Shown: positions 46,211 to 54,795, numbered from the stretch's first letter. The stretch: 64,000 nucleotides of DNA from Gammaproteobacteria bacterium (GCA_947457195.1 CANGUU010000001.1:1-64000); one strand, 5' to 3'. The notes: generated by a model from the sequence alone, not told the origin. Translations and numbers: made by a program.

Positions 46211-47266
46211 ATGAATTTCACCCTCGAACTCCAACCAACCCGGGTCATTTTTGGTGCTGGCCAAATGGCCGCCGTTGCCTCGGAAGTGTACCTGCTCGGC
46301 TTCACCAAGCCAGTCATCATCTCCACACCGGGTCATCGCGTGCTTGCCGAGCGAGTGCAGGCTCTGGTCGGCACTAGTGCGAGCCTCTTCTCCGGGGCCG
46401 TGATGCACGTTCCGACCGACAGCGTCGCGGCTGTGCTGCAGCATGTTTCCCGATACCAGAGTGATGGCTGCGTCTGCATCGGCGGAAGCACGACGGTCGG
46501 GTTGGCCAAGGCAGTTTCGCTGGAAACAGGACTCCGGAGCCTTGCGATTCCAACGACTTATGCCGGCTCGGAGATGACACCGATCTGGGGTATCACCCGT
46601 GAGGGCATCAAGGTGACCGGCAGGGATCCGCGCGTGCAGCCTCGCACCGTGATCTACGACCCCGAACTCACGCTGAGTTTGCCGGCGGGTATCTCGGGGG
46701 CCAGCGGCATCAATGCCATGGCGCATTCGGTCGAGGCGCTGTATGCAGAAAATCGCAATCCGCTGATCTCGCTGCTCAGCGAATCGAGCATCGCCGCTCT
46801 CGCCGACAGTTTGCCGCGCATCGCGCAGAATCCGGGCGATCTGCTGGCACGCACCCAGGCATTGCAGGGGTCCTGGCTGGCGGGCATAGCCCTCGGTACG
46901 GTCGGCATGGCAATCCACCACAAGCTCTGTCACGTGCTGGGTGGCAGCTTCTCCTTGCCGCATGCGGAGGTGCACTCCGTGATGCTACCTTACTGCGTGG
47001 CCTACAACCGCGAGCACGCGCCAGAGGCCATGCAGGCCATGGCCCGCGCCCTGCACGTCGATGCCCCTTCAGTGCCCGGGGCGCTGCACGATCTGGTGGC
47101 GCGCTTAGGGGCTCCGACCTCGCTACGGGCGCTGGGTATGCAGCGCGGCGATCTGGCCCGGGCGGCCGAGATCGCCTTGGCGCGACCCTACTACAATCCC
47201 CGGGCAGTGACCTTCGACGGAGTGCTCGAATTGCTCACCGCCGCCTGGACCGGCAGTCGTCCCTGA
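46211..47266 (+). CDS. Maleylacetate reductase
   Basis: 351-residue member of the iron-containing alcohol dehydrogenase superfamily, maleylacetate reductase branch; reduces maleylacetate to 3-oxoadipate with NAD(P)H. The nucleotide-binding part has VCIGGSTTVGLAKAVSLETG and IPTTYAGSEMTPIWGIT; the second domain has MAIHHKLCHVLGGSFSLPHAEVH with the conserved histidines. The start is ATG 46211 (MNFTLELQPTRVIFGAGQM); the frame open from 46100 adds a non-conserved stretch. It connects the hydroquinone pathway to the CoA-transferase/thiolase pair. Confidence 0.92.
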   Translation: MNFTLELQPTRVIFGAGQMAAVASEVYLLGFTKPVIISTPGHRVLAERVQALVGTSASLFSGAVMHVPTDSVAAVLQHVSRYQSDGCVCIGGSTTVGLAKAVSLETGLRSLAIPTTYAGSEMTPIWGITREGIKVTGRDPRVQPRTVIYDPELTLSLPAGISGASGINAMAHSVEALYAENRNPLISLLSESSIAALADSLPRIAQNPGDLLARTQALQGSWLAGIALGTVGMAIHHKLCHVLGGSFSLPHAEVHSVMLPYCVAYNREHAPEAMQAMARALHVDAPSVPGALHDLVARLGAPTSLRALGMQRGDLARAAEIALARPYYNPRAVTFDGVLELLTAAWTGSRP

Positions 47267-47524
47267 TCACGCTTCCAGCGTTTCCTGCCGGCTGGCGCGG
47301 ATTGCGCTCACCGCTCCCGCACCGCTCGGACGCAAAGTCACGATGCGGCCCCGGCGTCGTTGAGTGTGCGACTTGTCGTGGGCCAACTGCTAGACTTCCG
47401 TCCGCAAAAACAGCCGCTGGCTATCGGGGGCCTTCGTGCCAGGAGCTCTCCGATGTATGGCTGTGTCAGTGCAGCAAGCCGACAGCAAGACCGCTGCGGC
47501 AGACACGAGTTGCCGTTCCATGGC
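47267..47524. other. Intergenic region before tRNA-Leu
   Basis: About 258 bases without a convincing gene. A -10-like TAGACT at 47391 lacks a -35 at the right distance, and I find no clear terminator for the maleylacetate reductase gene. No integrase remnant is visible at this right edge of the catabolic block. Confidence 0.5.
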
Positions 47525-47613
47525 GCCCGGGTGGTGAAATTGGTAGACACAAGGGACTTAAAATCCCTCGACCCTCAAAGGTCGTACCGGTTCGATTCCG
47601 GTCCCGGGCACCA
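47525..47613 (+). tRNA. tRNA-Leu (UAA)
   Basis: An 89-base class II tRNA with encoded CCA. The acceptor GCCCGGG pairs with CCCGGGC, loop CTTAAAA (stem AGGGA/TCCCT) gives anticodon TAA at 47559-47561, and a long variable arm (GACCCTCAAAGGTC) is present. It corresponds to leuZ, which in Escherichia coli directly follows the glyW and cysT genes. Confidence 0.97.
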
Positions 47614-47659
47614 CCGCACGTTTCTGCCTCACCCCGATGCTGTGCCCCATGGAGTTCTC

Positions 47660-48184
47660 ATGACCGAATTACACACGGAAGGCAGCGTCCAGATTACGTC
47701 AGTTGCCGATGACTTCAAGCCAGACCTGCACCCACTCCAAGGCGGCGCGCACAGCCTGAACGATGTCTTGAACCGTCAGATGGTGGCAGTACCCGGTTTT
47801 GCGCCGCCAACCGTGCGGGAATCCAATCTGTGTCCACTGCCCCCAAGTTGCAGCCAGCAGGCGATGAACGAGTACCGCAGTGCCGGTGTGCTGCTTGAGG
47901 CCCTTGCCGCCGAGGCGCGTGGCTGGCACGAGAAATTGCCGCCGCGCTATCGGCCGGCCATTGCCGCCTTGCTGCATGGCGGGTTGCAGATCGAGGTGCG
48001 GACTCTGGCCCAGATAAGCTTCGATGGCATCCGCATCGAAGGCTTGATGGGTGGAAATCCCTGCAGCCTGCTTGCGCACCAGAGCACCGTCCAGTTGATC
48101 TGCTATGCGGTCGATACCGAGAGCGAGTCGGTCGCGCCACGCCCGATTGGCTTCATCTGGCCTGATCGGGACGAACAGATCTGA
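47660..48184 (+). CDS. Conserved hypothetical protein
   Basis: 174 residues, starting at ATG 47660. No signal peptide or membrane segment. The first half is loosely structured (FKPDLHPLQGGAHSLNDVLNRQ). The second half looks globular, with LPPRYRPAIAALLHGGLQIEV, ISFDGIRIEGLMGGNPCSLLAHQS and a closing IGFIWP. I do not recognise the family. A competing frame on the other strand is less protein-like. It is followed 13 bases later by pdxJ, so it may be cotranscribed. Confidence 0.65.
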   Translation: MTELHTEGSVQITSVADDFKPDLHPLQGGAHSLNDVLNRQMVAVPGFAPPTVRESNLCPLPPSCSQQAMNEYRSAGVLLEALAAEARGWHEKLPPRYRPAIAALLHGGLQIEVRTLAQISFDGIRIEGLMGGNPCSLLAHQSTVQLICYAVDTESESVAPRPIGFIWPDRDEQI

Positions 48185-48197
48185 GAGCAAACCTGCC

Positions 48198-48947
48198 ATG
48201 ACTGCCCTGAGTGTCAATGTCAACAAGCTGGCTCTGCTGCGTAATTCGCGGGGACGCAACTTTCCGGACCTGCAGCAGTTTGCCCGGCGCTTCCTGGATT
48301 TGGGGGTGCACGGCATCACGGTACATCCGCGCCCGGATCAGCGGCACGTGCGCTTTGCCGATGTGCCGGTGCTCGCAGAGCTGCTGAAGGACAGGGCCGG
48401 TGCTGAATTCAATGTGGAGGGGTATCCATCGGCGGATTTTCTGGCGCTCATGGAGCACGTACGCCCGCACCAATGCACGCTGGTGCCAGACGCTGCCGAT
48501 CAGCTGACCTCTGACCACGGCTGGGATCTCGTCAAGCACGGTGGCTTCCTCAAGGACAGCGTCGCCCGGCTGCGTGCGTCGGGTGTTCGTGTCTCGCTTT
48601 TTCTCGATCCAGTGCCTGCGCAGGTGGCGCTTGCTGCCAGTATCGGCGCCGACCGTATCGAGCTCTATACCGAAGCCTATGCGGCGGCATTCACCAGCGC
48701 CCGAAGTAGCCCCGTGCTGGCCGAGTACAAGTCAGCAGCGGTCGAGGCCAGGCGCTTGGGTGTTGGTATCAATGCTGGGCACGACCTCGACCTGCAGAAC
48801 TTGCCGCTGTTTCTCGGCATTGGCGGCGTGCTCGAAGTATCCATTGGTCATGCCCTCACCATCGAGTGCATCGAATTCGGCATGGAAACCGTGATCGCCC
48901 GCTATCTGGCGATCTGCCGTGACGGTGGCCGCGTACCCGCGCCGTGA
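48198..48947 (+). CDS. pdxJ: Pyridoxine 5'-phosphate synthase
   Basis: Condenses 1-deoxyxylulose 5-phosphate with aminoacetone phosphate in vitamin B6 synthesis. The 249-residue TIM-barrel protein begins LSVNVNKLALLRNSRG and has HGITVHPRPDQRHVR, NVEGYPS, CTLVPDA and VSLFLDPVPAQV, then GINAGHDLDLQNL and EVSIGHALT, all family hallmarks. It is not beside recO or acpS, its usual partners in Escherichia coli. The start at ATG 48198 follows the end of the hypothetical gene. Confidence 0.95.
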   Translation: MTALSVNVNKLALLRNSRGRNFPDLQQFARRFLDLGVHGITVHPRPDQRHVRFADVPVLAELLKDRAGAEFNVEGYPSADFLALMEHVRPHQCTLVPDAADQLTSDHGWDLVKHGGFLKDSVARLRASGVRVSLFLDPVPAQVALAASIGADRIELYTEAYAAAFTSARSSPVLAEYKSAAVEARRLGVGINAGHDLDLQNLPLFLGIGGVLEVSIGHALTIECIEFGMETVIARYLAICRDGGRVPAP

Positions 48948-49016
48948 AAGCCCCGGCCGGATCCGGGTCGCGGCAGACCCGCGCAGCAGGTGTAGATCAC
49001 GCACTGGAGGCAAGCA

Positions 49017-49655
49017 ATGTTCAGTTCGAAACCAGCGGGACTCGTGGGCCCCGACGCGGCCCTGCCGGGTCGCCACGAGCCCATGCCCGTGAGCGCCCGT
49101 CATGTCGTGACGGGCAACCCGCTGCAGGGTCCTTTTCCGGCAGGCATCGCACAGGTGCAACTCGGTCTTGGCTGCTTCTGGGGTGCCGAGCGACTATTCT
49201 GGCGCCTTCCAGGCGTCTTCACCACGGCGGTCGGCTATGCCGGTGGCCACACGCCCAACCCCACCTACCGAGAGGTATGCAGCGGCCAGACCGACCAGAC
49301 CGAGGTCGTGCTGGTGGCCTACGATCCCCGGCAACTGGATCTCTGCAAACTGCTGCAGCAATTCTGGCAGGCGCATGATCCGACGGCGGGCATGCGCCAA
49401 GGCAACGACGTCGGTACCCAGTACCGTTCGGCCATTTATGTCGACTCGCTGCAGGATCTGGAGATCGCGCAAGCGTCGTGCGATCGCTACCAGCAGGCAC
49501 TGACAGCCGCTGGTTTCGGCCCCATCACGACGGAAATCCGTTTGCAGGTTCCTTTCTTCTACGCCGAGGATTACCACCAGCAGTACCTGGCCAAGAACCC
49601 GGACGGCTACTGCGGGTTGCGGGGAACGGGTGTACCATGCCCCCATGCAAAGTGA
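49017..49655 (+). CDS. msrA: Peptide methionine (S)-S-oxide reductase
   Basis: Repairs the S-form of methionine sulfoxide in oxidised proteins. The 212-residue protein carries the GCFWG motif with nucleophile Cys53, the conserved [19 protein letters not shown] and YRSAIYV, and resolving cysteines near the C-terminus ([15 protein letters not shown]). Length fits the long Escherichia-type MsrA. Its end overlaps the nucleotidase start by 11 bases. Confidence 0.96.
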   Translation: MFSSKPAGLVGPDAALPGRHEPMPVSARHVVTGNPLQGPFPAGIAQVQLGLGCFWGAERLFWRLPGVFTTAVGYAGGHTPNPTYREVCSGQTDQTEVVLVAYDPRQLDLCKLLQQFWQAHDPTAGMRQGNDVGTQYRSAIYVDSLQDLEIAQASCDRYQQALTAAGFGPITTEIRLQVPFFYAEDYHQQYLAKNPDGYCGLRGTGVPCPHAK

Positions 49656-50556
49656 CGTCAACAAACTGATCGTAGCGATCTCGTCCCGCGCGCTGTTCGA
49701 CCTGGACGCCAGTAATCAGGTGTTCGAAAGTCAGGGGGTGGAGGCCTACCGGCAGTACCAGATCGCCCATGAAGACGAGCCGCTCCAGCCCGGCGACGCT
49801 TTCCACCTCGTCAAGAAGCTGCTGAACATCAACAAGCTGCTGGGAGCAGCCTGGGTGGAGGTGATCCTGCTCTCTCGCAACACGGCCGATACCGGGCTGC
49901 GCATCTTCAATTCGATCGAGCATCACGGACTCGACATCAGCAAGGCGGCTTTCTGCGGCGGGTCGAGTCCCTATCGCTACATCACAGCCTTCAACAGCCA
50001 CCTGTTCCTGTCCACCCATGGCCAGGATGTGCGGCAAGCGCTCGAGCATGGCGTGGCGGCAGCCACCATCATGCCCTCCAAGACTGCCAACCTGGATGAC
50101 TACAAATTGCGCTTCGCCTTCGACGGCGATGCCGTCTTGTTTTCCGATGAGGCTGAACGCGTGTACAAAACCCAGGGTCTGGCCGAGTTCACGCGCAGTG
50201 AACGGGAAGCGGCCAAGTCCCCGCTGAGTGGTGGCCCCTTCAAGGCCTTCCTGTCCGCACTGCATCTGCTGCAACGCGAGTTCGGTGAAGGTCAGTCCCC
50301 CATCCGGACCTGTCTCGTGACGGCGCGGTCAGCACCGGCACACGAGCGGGTCGTGCGCACACTGCGTGCGTGGGACATCCGTATCGACGAATCGCTGTTT
50401 CTGGGTGGACTGGAAAAAGGGGCATTTCTCGGCGCCTACGAAGCCGACGTATTTTTCGACGATCAGGAGCGCCACTGCGAATCGGCGCGAGGCCATGTGG
50501 CGACCGGTCATGTCCCCAACGGCATCGCCAATCAGCCACAAGGGCTGCGTGCCTGA
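49645..50556 (+). CDS. 5'-nucleotidase, cytosolic cN-I type
   Basis: 303 residues of the NT5C/PF06189-type 5'-nucleotidase family, a HAD-like hydrolase removing phosphate from nucleoside monophosphates. Recognised by [14 protein letters not shown] at the N-terminus, [20 protein letters not shown] in the middle and [18 protein letters not shown]. The start is ATG 49645 (MQSDVNKL), overlapping msrA. Substrate preference cannot be read from the sequence. Confidence 0.88.
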   Translation: MQSDVNKLIVAISSRALFDLDASNQVFESQGVEAYRQYQIAHEDEPLQPGDAFHLVKKLLNINKLLGAAWVEVILLSRNTADTGLRIFNSIEHHGLDISKAAFCGGSSPYRYITAFNSHLFLSTHGQDVRQALEHGVAAATIMPSKTANLDDYKLRFAFDGDAVLFSDEAERVYKTQGLAEFTRSEREAAKSPLSGGPFKAFLSALHLLQREFGEGQSPIRTCLVTARSAPAHERVVRTLRAWDIRIDESLFLGGLEKGAFLGAYEADVFFDDQERHCESARGHVATGHVPNGIANQPQGLRA

Positions 50557-50576
50557 CCGACCGGTGACTGTGACCC

Positions 50577-51194
50577 ATGGAGATAGCCTGTCTCGACCTT
50601 GAAGGAGTACTGATCCCGGAAATCTGGATCGCCTTCGCCGACAAGACCAACATTCCCGAACTCCGGCTGACCACCCGTGATCTGCCGGACTACGATGCCC
50701 TCATGCGCAACCGTATCCGTCTGCTCGCAGAGCATGGGCTCGGGCTGCCGGAGATCCAGGCGGTCATTGCCACGCTGCAGCCACTGCCGGGCGCCGTGGA
50801 GTTCGTGGCGTGGCTGCGGCGCCATTTTCAGGTAGTGATTCTGTCCGACACGTTCTATGAGTTCGGCCTGCCACTGATGCCGTTGCTTGGCTCCCCGACG
50901 TTGCTGTGTCATCGCCTGGAAGTGGCGCCCGATGGCAAGGTAGTGGGTTACCGTCTGCGCCAGCAGGACCCGAAGCGCCAGGCCGTGCTGGCCTTCCAGA
51001 GTCTGAATTACCGGGTGATCGCTGCCGGTGATTCCTACAACGACACCAGCATGCTGGCCACCGCCGAGCAGGGCATCCTGTTCCACGCGCCGGCCAAGGT
51101 AGCGGCAGAGTTTCCGCAGTTCCCCAGCGTTCACAGCTACGAGGCGCTGCGCGAGGAGTTTCGCAAGGCCAGTCAGCGCGAGCTGGCAGACTGA
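50577..51194 (+). CDS. thrH: Phosphoserine phosphatase/homoserine phosphotransferase ThrH
   Basis: 205-residue HAD-family enzyme able to dephosphorylate phosphoserine and transfer phosphate to homoserine. The catalytic DLEGVLIPE (Asp7) replaces the DxD of ordinary SerB, which is the ThrH hallmark. VILSDTFYEF and GDSYNDTSML complete the HAD motifs. The 3' end overlaps the convergent Nudix gene by 22 bases. ThrH is best known from Pseudomonas. Confidence 0.93.
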   Translation: MEIACLDLEGVLIPEIWIAFADKTNIPELRLTTRDLPDYDALMRNRIRLLAEHGLGLPEIQAVIATLQPLPGAVEFVAWLRRHFQVVILSDTFYEFGLPLMPLLGSPTLLCHRLEVAPDGKVVGYRLRQQDPKRQAVLAFQSLNYRVIAAGDSYNDTSMLATAEQGILFHAPAKVAAEFPQFPSVHSYEALREEFRKASQRELAD

Positions 51195-51787
51195 AACAAT
51201 GGGGCCACTCGCTCGGCGAGCGAGAGCAGGATACGGGCCGTGGCACCCCAGATGAAATGTCCTTCAAACTGCAGAAAGCGGAACTGCCGGGTCTCGCCGT
51301 TGCGCTCCAGACTGTCGTGACCATACCGACTGCAGTCGAGTGCCAGTGTCAGCGGCAGTTCGATCAGGCGCGCCACTTCGCGCTCGCTGGGCTGCAACGT
51401 CGGTCGGCCGCTGCAGTAGCCCACTACAGGCGTGATGGTAAAGCCCGAACTCACAGACGCCGTGGGCAGGCGCCCGAGCAAGTGTACCGCTGCCGCCGGC
51501 AGGCCCACTTCTTCGTGGGCCTCGCGCAGCGCGGTCTCCTCGAGGCTGGCGTCACTGGCTTCCACGCGCCCGCCGGGCAGACTGATCTGCCCGGGATGCA
51601 GCGGCAGCTCCGTGCTGCGCTGGGTGAGCAGCGTGAAGGGCGCTCCGCCGTTTTCGCACCAGAGCAACAGTACCGCAGCCTGGCGCTCGCGCAAGGCGGG
51701 CAGGGCCGGCGTCAGGGGCAGCAGCAGGGGCGGCAACTGTTCCGGCAGGGTATGCCAGTCGATGTGGCTCGGGAGTGATTTGTGCAT
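51173..51787 (-). CDS. CoA pyrophosphatase-type Nudix hydrolase
   Basis: 204 residues with a complete Nudix box, GGRVEASDASLEETALREAHEEVGL by position around residues 71-95 (key residues G, E, REAHEEVGL). The preceding LTQRSTELPLHPGQISLPGG is the signature of the CoA-pyrophosphatase branch (NudL/YeaB), which hydrolyses CoA and related dinucleotides. The gene follows pabB on the minus strand with a one-base overlap, as nudL follows pabB in Escherichia coli. Confidence 0.9.
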   Translation of the reverse strand: MHKSLPSHIDWHTLPEQLPPLLLPLTPALPALRERQAAVLLLWCENGGAPFTLLTQRSTELPLHPGQISLPGGRVEASDASLEETALREAHEEVGLPAAAVHLLGRLPTASVSSGFTITPVVGYCSGRPTLQPSEREVARLIELPLTLALDCSRYGHDSLERNGETRQFRFLQFEGHFIWGATARILLSLAERVAPLFQSASSR

Positions 51788-53205
51788 CAGACGTTACGAA
51801 GGAACAAGCCGATCTTGTCGAAGGTTTCCTGATACTCCTCGGTACCGACCGAGTCGGCCACGATGCCGCCACCGCCCCAGCAATGCACATGGTCCCCGTC
51901 ACGCACCAAGGTACGGATGGCAATGTTGCTGTCCATGTTGCCGCCCTGGTCTATCCAGGCAATCACGCCGCAGTAGACGGAGCGTGGCATGGTTTCGAGC
52001 TCATCGATGATCTGCATGGCGCGCAACTTGGGGGCCCCGGTAATGGAGCCTCCGGGAAAACAGGCCCTCAACAGCTTGAAAAGATCAGCCGGCTCCTGCA
52101 GACGGCCGCTGATGGTGCTCACCAGATGATGGACATTGGTGAAGCTCTGCAGTTCGAACAGTTTGTCGACGCGCACCGAACCAAAGTCGCAGACGCGCCC
52201 GAGATCATTGCGCAACAGATCGACGATCATCAGATTCTCCGCACGGTCCTTGACGCTGCTTTCGAGGTCCAGCCGGTTACGTTCATCCTCGTCGACGTTG
52301 CTGCTGCGTGGGCGCGTGCCCTTGATCGGCTGCGTGGTTACCACTCCCTGCTCGACCTTGACGAAGCGCTCGGGCGAGAAGCTCAGGACATGCTGGTCGC
52401 CGTCACAGAGCAGGGCGGCGAAGGGTGCATTGGCGCGTTGCTGCAAGCGCGCAAAGGCATCCCAGCTGTCGCCCTGGCAAGCGGCACTGAAGCACTGGGC
52501 CAGATTGACCTGATAGCAATCGCCGGCCTCGATGTAGTCGATGATGCGTCGAAAGCGGTCGAGGTACTGCTCCCGAGTGAAATGGGGCTGGAAACCACCC
52601 TGCAGCAGCGAGAAAGGCACAACACGTGCAAGGGGGGTCTCCACCGCCTGCTGCACATGACGGCGGAGAAAGTCGCGGCGGGCGGGATCCTGACAGCGCA
52701 GCACGAGCGACGCTCGCCGCTGTCGGTGATCGATCACCAGCGCCCAATCGAACAGACCAGCGAACATGTCTGGTAGCTGCAGTGTGGCAGCTGAGCGAAA
52801 TGGCAGCCGACAGGACTCATGCAGCAGTTCATAGGAAAACCAGGCAATCACGCCGCCCGTGAAAGGCAGGTCTGGATCGGCTTGCCGTGGCTGCAACGGG
52901 CAGTGCTGCGCCAGCAGTGCAAAGGGTGGATCCGTGGAGACCTCAACCTCAGCAGAATCGCGTCGGTGCAGCGTGGTATGTCCCGCCCTGCTGCGCAGCA
53001 CCGTGCCTGGATCGGCGGTCAGGATGTCGAAGCGCGCTGCCGGGTGCGTGGACTGCCCGCTCGACAACAGCATGGGCTGTGGCAGATCACGGATACAGGC
53101 ATACCAACGGGCAAGATCGGCATGGTAGGGCAGCGACTCGACGAGAAGGTCACTGTCGATGGCGTGGGGGACAGGAGAGGGCGAGGCAGACAAGGAGACA
53201 TCCAT
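51787..53205 (-). CDS. pabB: Aminodeoxychorismate synthase component I
   Basis: Converts chorismate and ammonia to 4-amino-4-deoxychorismate in folate synthesis, with PabA. The 472-residue protein has the core FTGGVIAWFSYEL, the catalytic lysine in PIKGTRPRS (characteristic of PabB rather than TrpE), ENLMIVDLLRNDLGRV and GSITGAPKLRAMQII. Separate from a glutaminase domain. It lies upstream of the Nudix gene in one minus-strand unit. Confidence 0.94.
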   Translation of the reverse strand: MDVSLSASPSPVPHAIDSDLLVESLPYHADLARWYACIRDLPQPMLLSSGQSTHPAARFDILTADPGTVLRSRAGHTTLHRRDSAEVEVSTDPPFALLAQHCPLQPRQADPDLPFTGGVIAWFSYELLHESCRLPFRSAATLQLPDMFAGLFDWALVIDHRQRRASLVLRCQDPARRDFLRRHVQQAVETPLARVVPFSLLQGGFQPHFTREQYLDRFRRIIDYIEAGDCYQVNLAQCFSAACQGDSWDAFARLQQRANAPFAALLCDGDQHVLSFSPERFVKVEQGVVTTQPIKGTRPRSSNVDEDERNRLDLESSVKDRAENLMIVDLLRNDLGRVCDFGSVRVDKLFELQSFTNVHHLVSTISGRLQEPADLFKLLRACFPGGSITGAPKLRAMQIIDELETMPRSVYCGVIAWIDQGGNMDSNIAIRTLVRDGDHVHCWGGGGIVADSVGTEEYQETFDKIGLFLRNV

Positions 53206-53217
53206 GAGAGCTGGGTT

Positions 53218-53571
53218 TCAGAGGCAATTCACCGGGCGGGGCAACCCAGCGATCCGAGCGGCAACACGCGCCGGGCTCTCCGGAAACAGGCCAAGCAGGT
53301 ACAGGCTGTTGCCTTTGGCCGGCCCGAGCTCACGCTCGACGAGCTTCACCAGGATGCGCATCACGGGTGTCACACCCCGTGTACGGTAGAAGTCGCGCAG
53401 CAGATGGAGAATTTCCCAGTGCGCGGCGGTCAACTGCAGGCCGCTCTGGTGCGCGAGAGCATCGGCAACCTCTTCAGACCAGGCGTCGAGGTTGCGAAGA
53501 TAGCCATCCGGATCCAGCGCCAACTCCCTCTGCCCTGCGACCAGTTGCGACGTCATGGGGCTCAGCTCCAA
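53218..53571 (-). CDS. tusE: Sulfur transfer protein TusE (DsrC family)
   Basis: 117 residues. Final sulfur acceptor of the Tus relay that supplies MnmA for 2-thiouridine in tRNA. The DsrC fold is seen in DPDGYLRNLDAWSEEVADAL, LTAAHWEILHLLRDFY and the C-terminal PRPVNCL with the penultimate active cysteine. There is no second cysteine of the dissimilatory DsrC type, so this is TusE. The start could also be the internal M in MTSQLVAG. It overlaps tusB by ten bases. Confidence 0.92.
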   Translation of the reverse strand: MELSPMTSQLVAGQRELALDPDGYLRNLDAWSEEVADALAHQSGLQLTAAHWEILHLLRDFYRTRGVTPVMRILVKLVERELGPAKGNSLYLLGLFPESPARVAARIAGLPRPVNCL

Positions 53572-53843
53572 CTGACCACACGGGGATGCTCGAGCGTCAG
53601 TGCGACGAACCCGGCTGCCGATATCGGCTGGAAGTCACCCGTCCGGCCCAGCAAGCCGCGCAAGACGAGATCCTCTTGCAGCACATAACACGGTGTTTCC
53701 GCCGGCAGCGGAGCGGGCAGGGCTCCTGGCAGGGCCAGATACACCGCCTCTTCCAGCAGAAGCACCGCATCGCCTGCCGCCAGCGTGAGCAAACAGTCCC
53801 GCCACAGCTGCGGATCCGTATGGTTGACCGTATGCAGACTCAT
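53562..53843 (-). CDS. tusB: Sulfurtransferase complex subunit TusB
   Basis: 93-residue DsrH/TusB protein, structural subunit of the hexameric TusBCD complex. Recognised by the opening LHTVNHTDPQLWRDCLL and the strand AVLLLEEAVYLAL. Its stop overlaps the start of tusE and its start abuts the end of tusC, the standard order tusD-C-B on the minus strand. Confidence 0.88.
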   Translation of the reverse strand: MSLHTVNHTDPQLWRDCLLTLAAGDAVLLLEEAVYLALPGALPAPLPAETPCYVLQEDLVLRGLLGRTGDFQPISAAGFVALTLEHPRVVSWS

Positions 53844-54214
53844 CAGAACACCAGCACGTTATGCTGCCGGGCCAGCAGCGCGGCAAGCTCAGCCGGCGGC
53901 AGCGCGTGGACCGGGACTTCGCAGCTTCCAACCGCTATGGCGTAGCGTGACAAGGCCTCGGCATCGGCCAGTATCTCGCTGACGCCACACAGTTCCAGCA
54001 CGGGAAGCTGCCTGGCCACGGACTTCAGCTGCAGCGGCGTACCTTGCTGATTTGGCAGCAACTGCAGCACCGCCTCACCGAGCAGCAGCAGGGAGACAGG
54101 CACCTCGAACACGCCGGCGCTCATGGCCAGCTCCAGGGCCGCCGCCGAAGAAGCCTGCCACGCGCTTTTGCGGCAGATGACCAGCAAGCCTCTGCTTGAT
54201 TGCTGACCGCTCAT
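53843..54214 (-). CDS. tusC: Sulfurtransferase complex subunit TusC
   Basis: 123-residue DsrF/TusC protein of the TusBCD sulfur relay. It shows the family layout with GLLVICRKSAWQASSAAALELAMSAG and VPVSLLLLGEAVLQLL. Its start overlaps the tusD stop by four bases, so tusD, C, B and E are coupled. Confidence 0.88.
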   Translation of the reverse strand: MSGQQSSRGLLVICRKSAWQASSAAALELAMSAGVFEVPVSLLLLGEAVLQLLPNQQGTPLQLKSVARQLPVLELCGVSEILADAEALSRYAIAVGSCEVPVHALPPAELAALLARQHNVLVF

Positions 54215-54606
54215 GGCGCGAAGGTGACCAGGCGATCAGCTTGCAAATGCGCGTCGACCAGTTGGCCGAGACCACCGAGCACGAATCCCGGCAGGAGGTT
54301 GCTGGCGTTGAGCTCATAGCGCTTGGCCTCCTGCGCATCGACGATACCGCGGCGCAGCGCAGAAGCCACACACACCACGGCATCGATGCCATGGTCCGAG
54401 ATGAGTTGCTGCCAGGCCCGTGGAAGGTTGCGTTCGTCCTGGGGGGGCGTACAGAGAGCGGAGGCGTTGTGCACGCCGTCCTGCCAGAAGAACAGCCGCT
54501 GCAGACGGTGGCCTGAAGCCAGCACTGCCTCGCAGAACAGCAAGGCGCTGTGAGCGGCCTGACTGCTGTAGGGAGCACCTTGAATGACGACGGCAAAAGT
54601 GGCCAT
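54211..54606 (-). CDS. tusD: Sulfurtransferase TusD
   Basis: 131-residue DsrE/TusD protein, the catalytic sulfur carrier of TusBCD, taking persulfide from TusA and passing it to TusE. The opening FAVVIQGAPYSSQAAHSALLF is typical, and the active cysteine lies in AVVCVASALRRG near residue 79. It is the first gene of the tusDCBE cluster; pabB and the Nudix gene may be read from the same transcript. Confidence 0.93.
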   Translation of the reverse strand: MATFAVVIQGAPYSSQAAHSALLFCEAVLASGHRLQRLFFWQDGVHNASALCTPPQDERNLPRAWQQLISDHGIDAVVCVASALRRGIVDAQEAKRYELNASNLLPGFVLGGLGQLVDAHLQADRLVTFAP

Positions 54607-54654
54607 GAACTTCGGTATCTCGGAACCTGAACTGGGCGGGGAGAAGCGATCAGG

Positions 54655-54683
54655 TTGACTGGTTTCGGTGATAAGGTAAGAAT
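54655..54683 (+). promoter_or_regulatory. Promoter of tRNA-Ser
   Basis: TTGACT (54655-54660), 17-base spacer, AAGAAT (54678-54683), followed by TCGCGC. Begins 40 bases before tRNA-Ser. The -35 matches five of six, the -10 four of six. Confidence 0.55.
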
Positions 54684-54694
54684 TCGCGCTCTTC

Positions 54695-54785
54695 GGAGGG
54701 GTGGCAGAGCGGTTGAATGCACCGGTCTTGAAAACCGGCGTAGGTTAATAGCCTATCGTGAGTTCGAATCTCACCTCCTCCGCCA
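54695..54785 (+). tRNA. tRNA-Ser (UGA)
   Basis: A 91-base class II tRNA with encoded CCA. The acceptor GGAGGGG pairs with CTCCTCC (one G-T pair), the discriminator is G as required for serine, and loop CTTGAAA gives anticodon TGA at 54749-54751 using stem CCGGT/ACCGG. A long variable arm is present. Confidence 0.96.
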
Positions 54786-54795
54786 ATTTTCTGCT

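Noticed and set aside
29999-47600. 14-base direct repeat CCGGTTCGATTCCG in tRNA-Cys (29999-30012) and tRNA-Leu (47587-47600) as island attachment sites
   Set aside because: This is the common T-arm sequence shared by many tRNAs; with no integrase in the block it is not evidence of attachment sites on its own.
47699-48319. Minus-strand open frame of 206 codons opposite the hypothetical gene at 47660
   Set aside because: It overlaps pdxJ, and its translation is Arg- and Gln-rich without a recognisable motif; the plus-strand frame reads more like a globular protein and has a sensible start before pdxJ.
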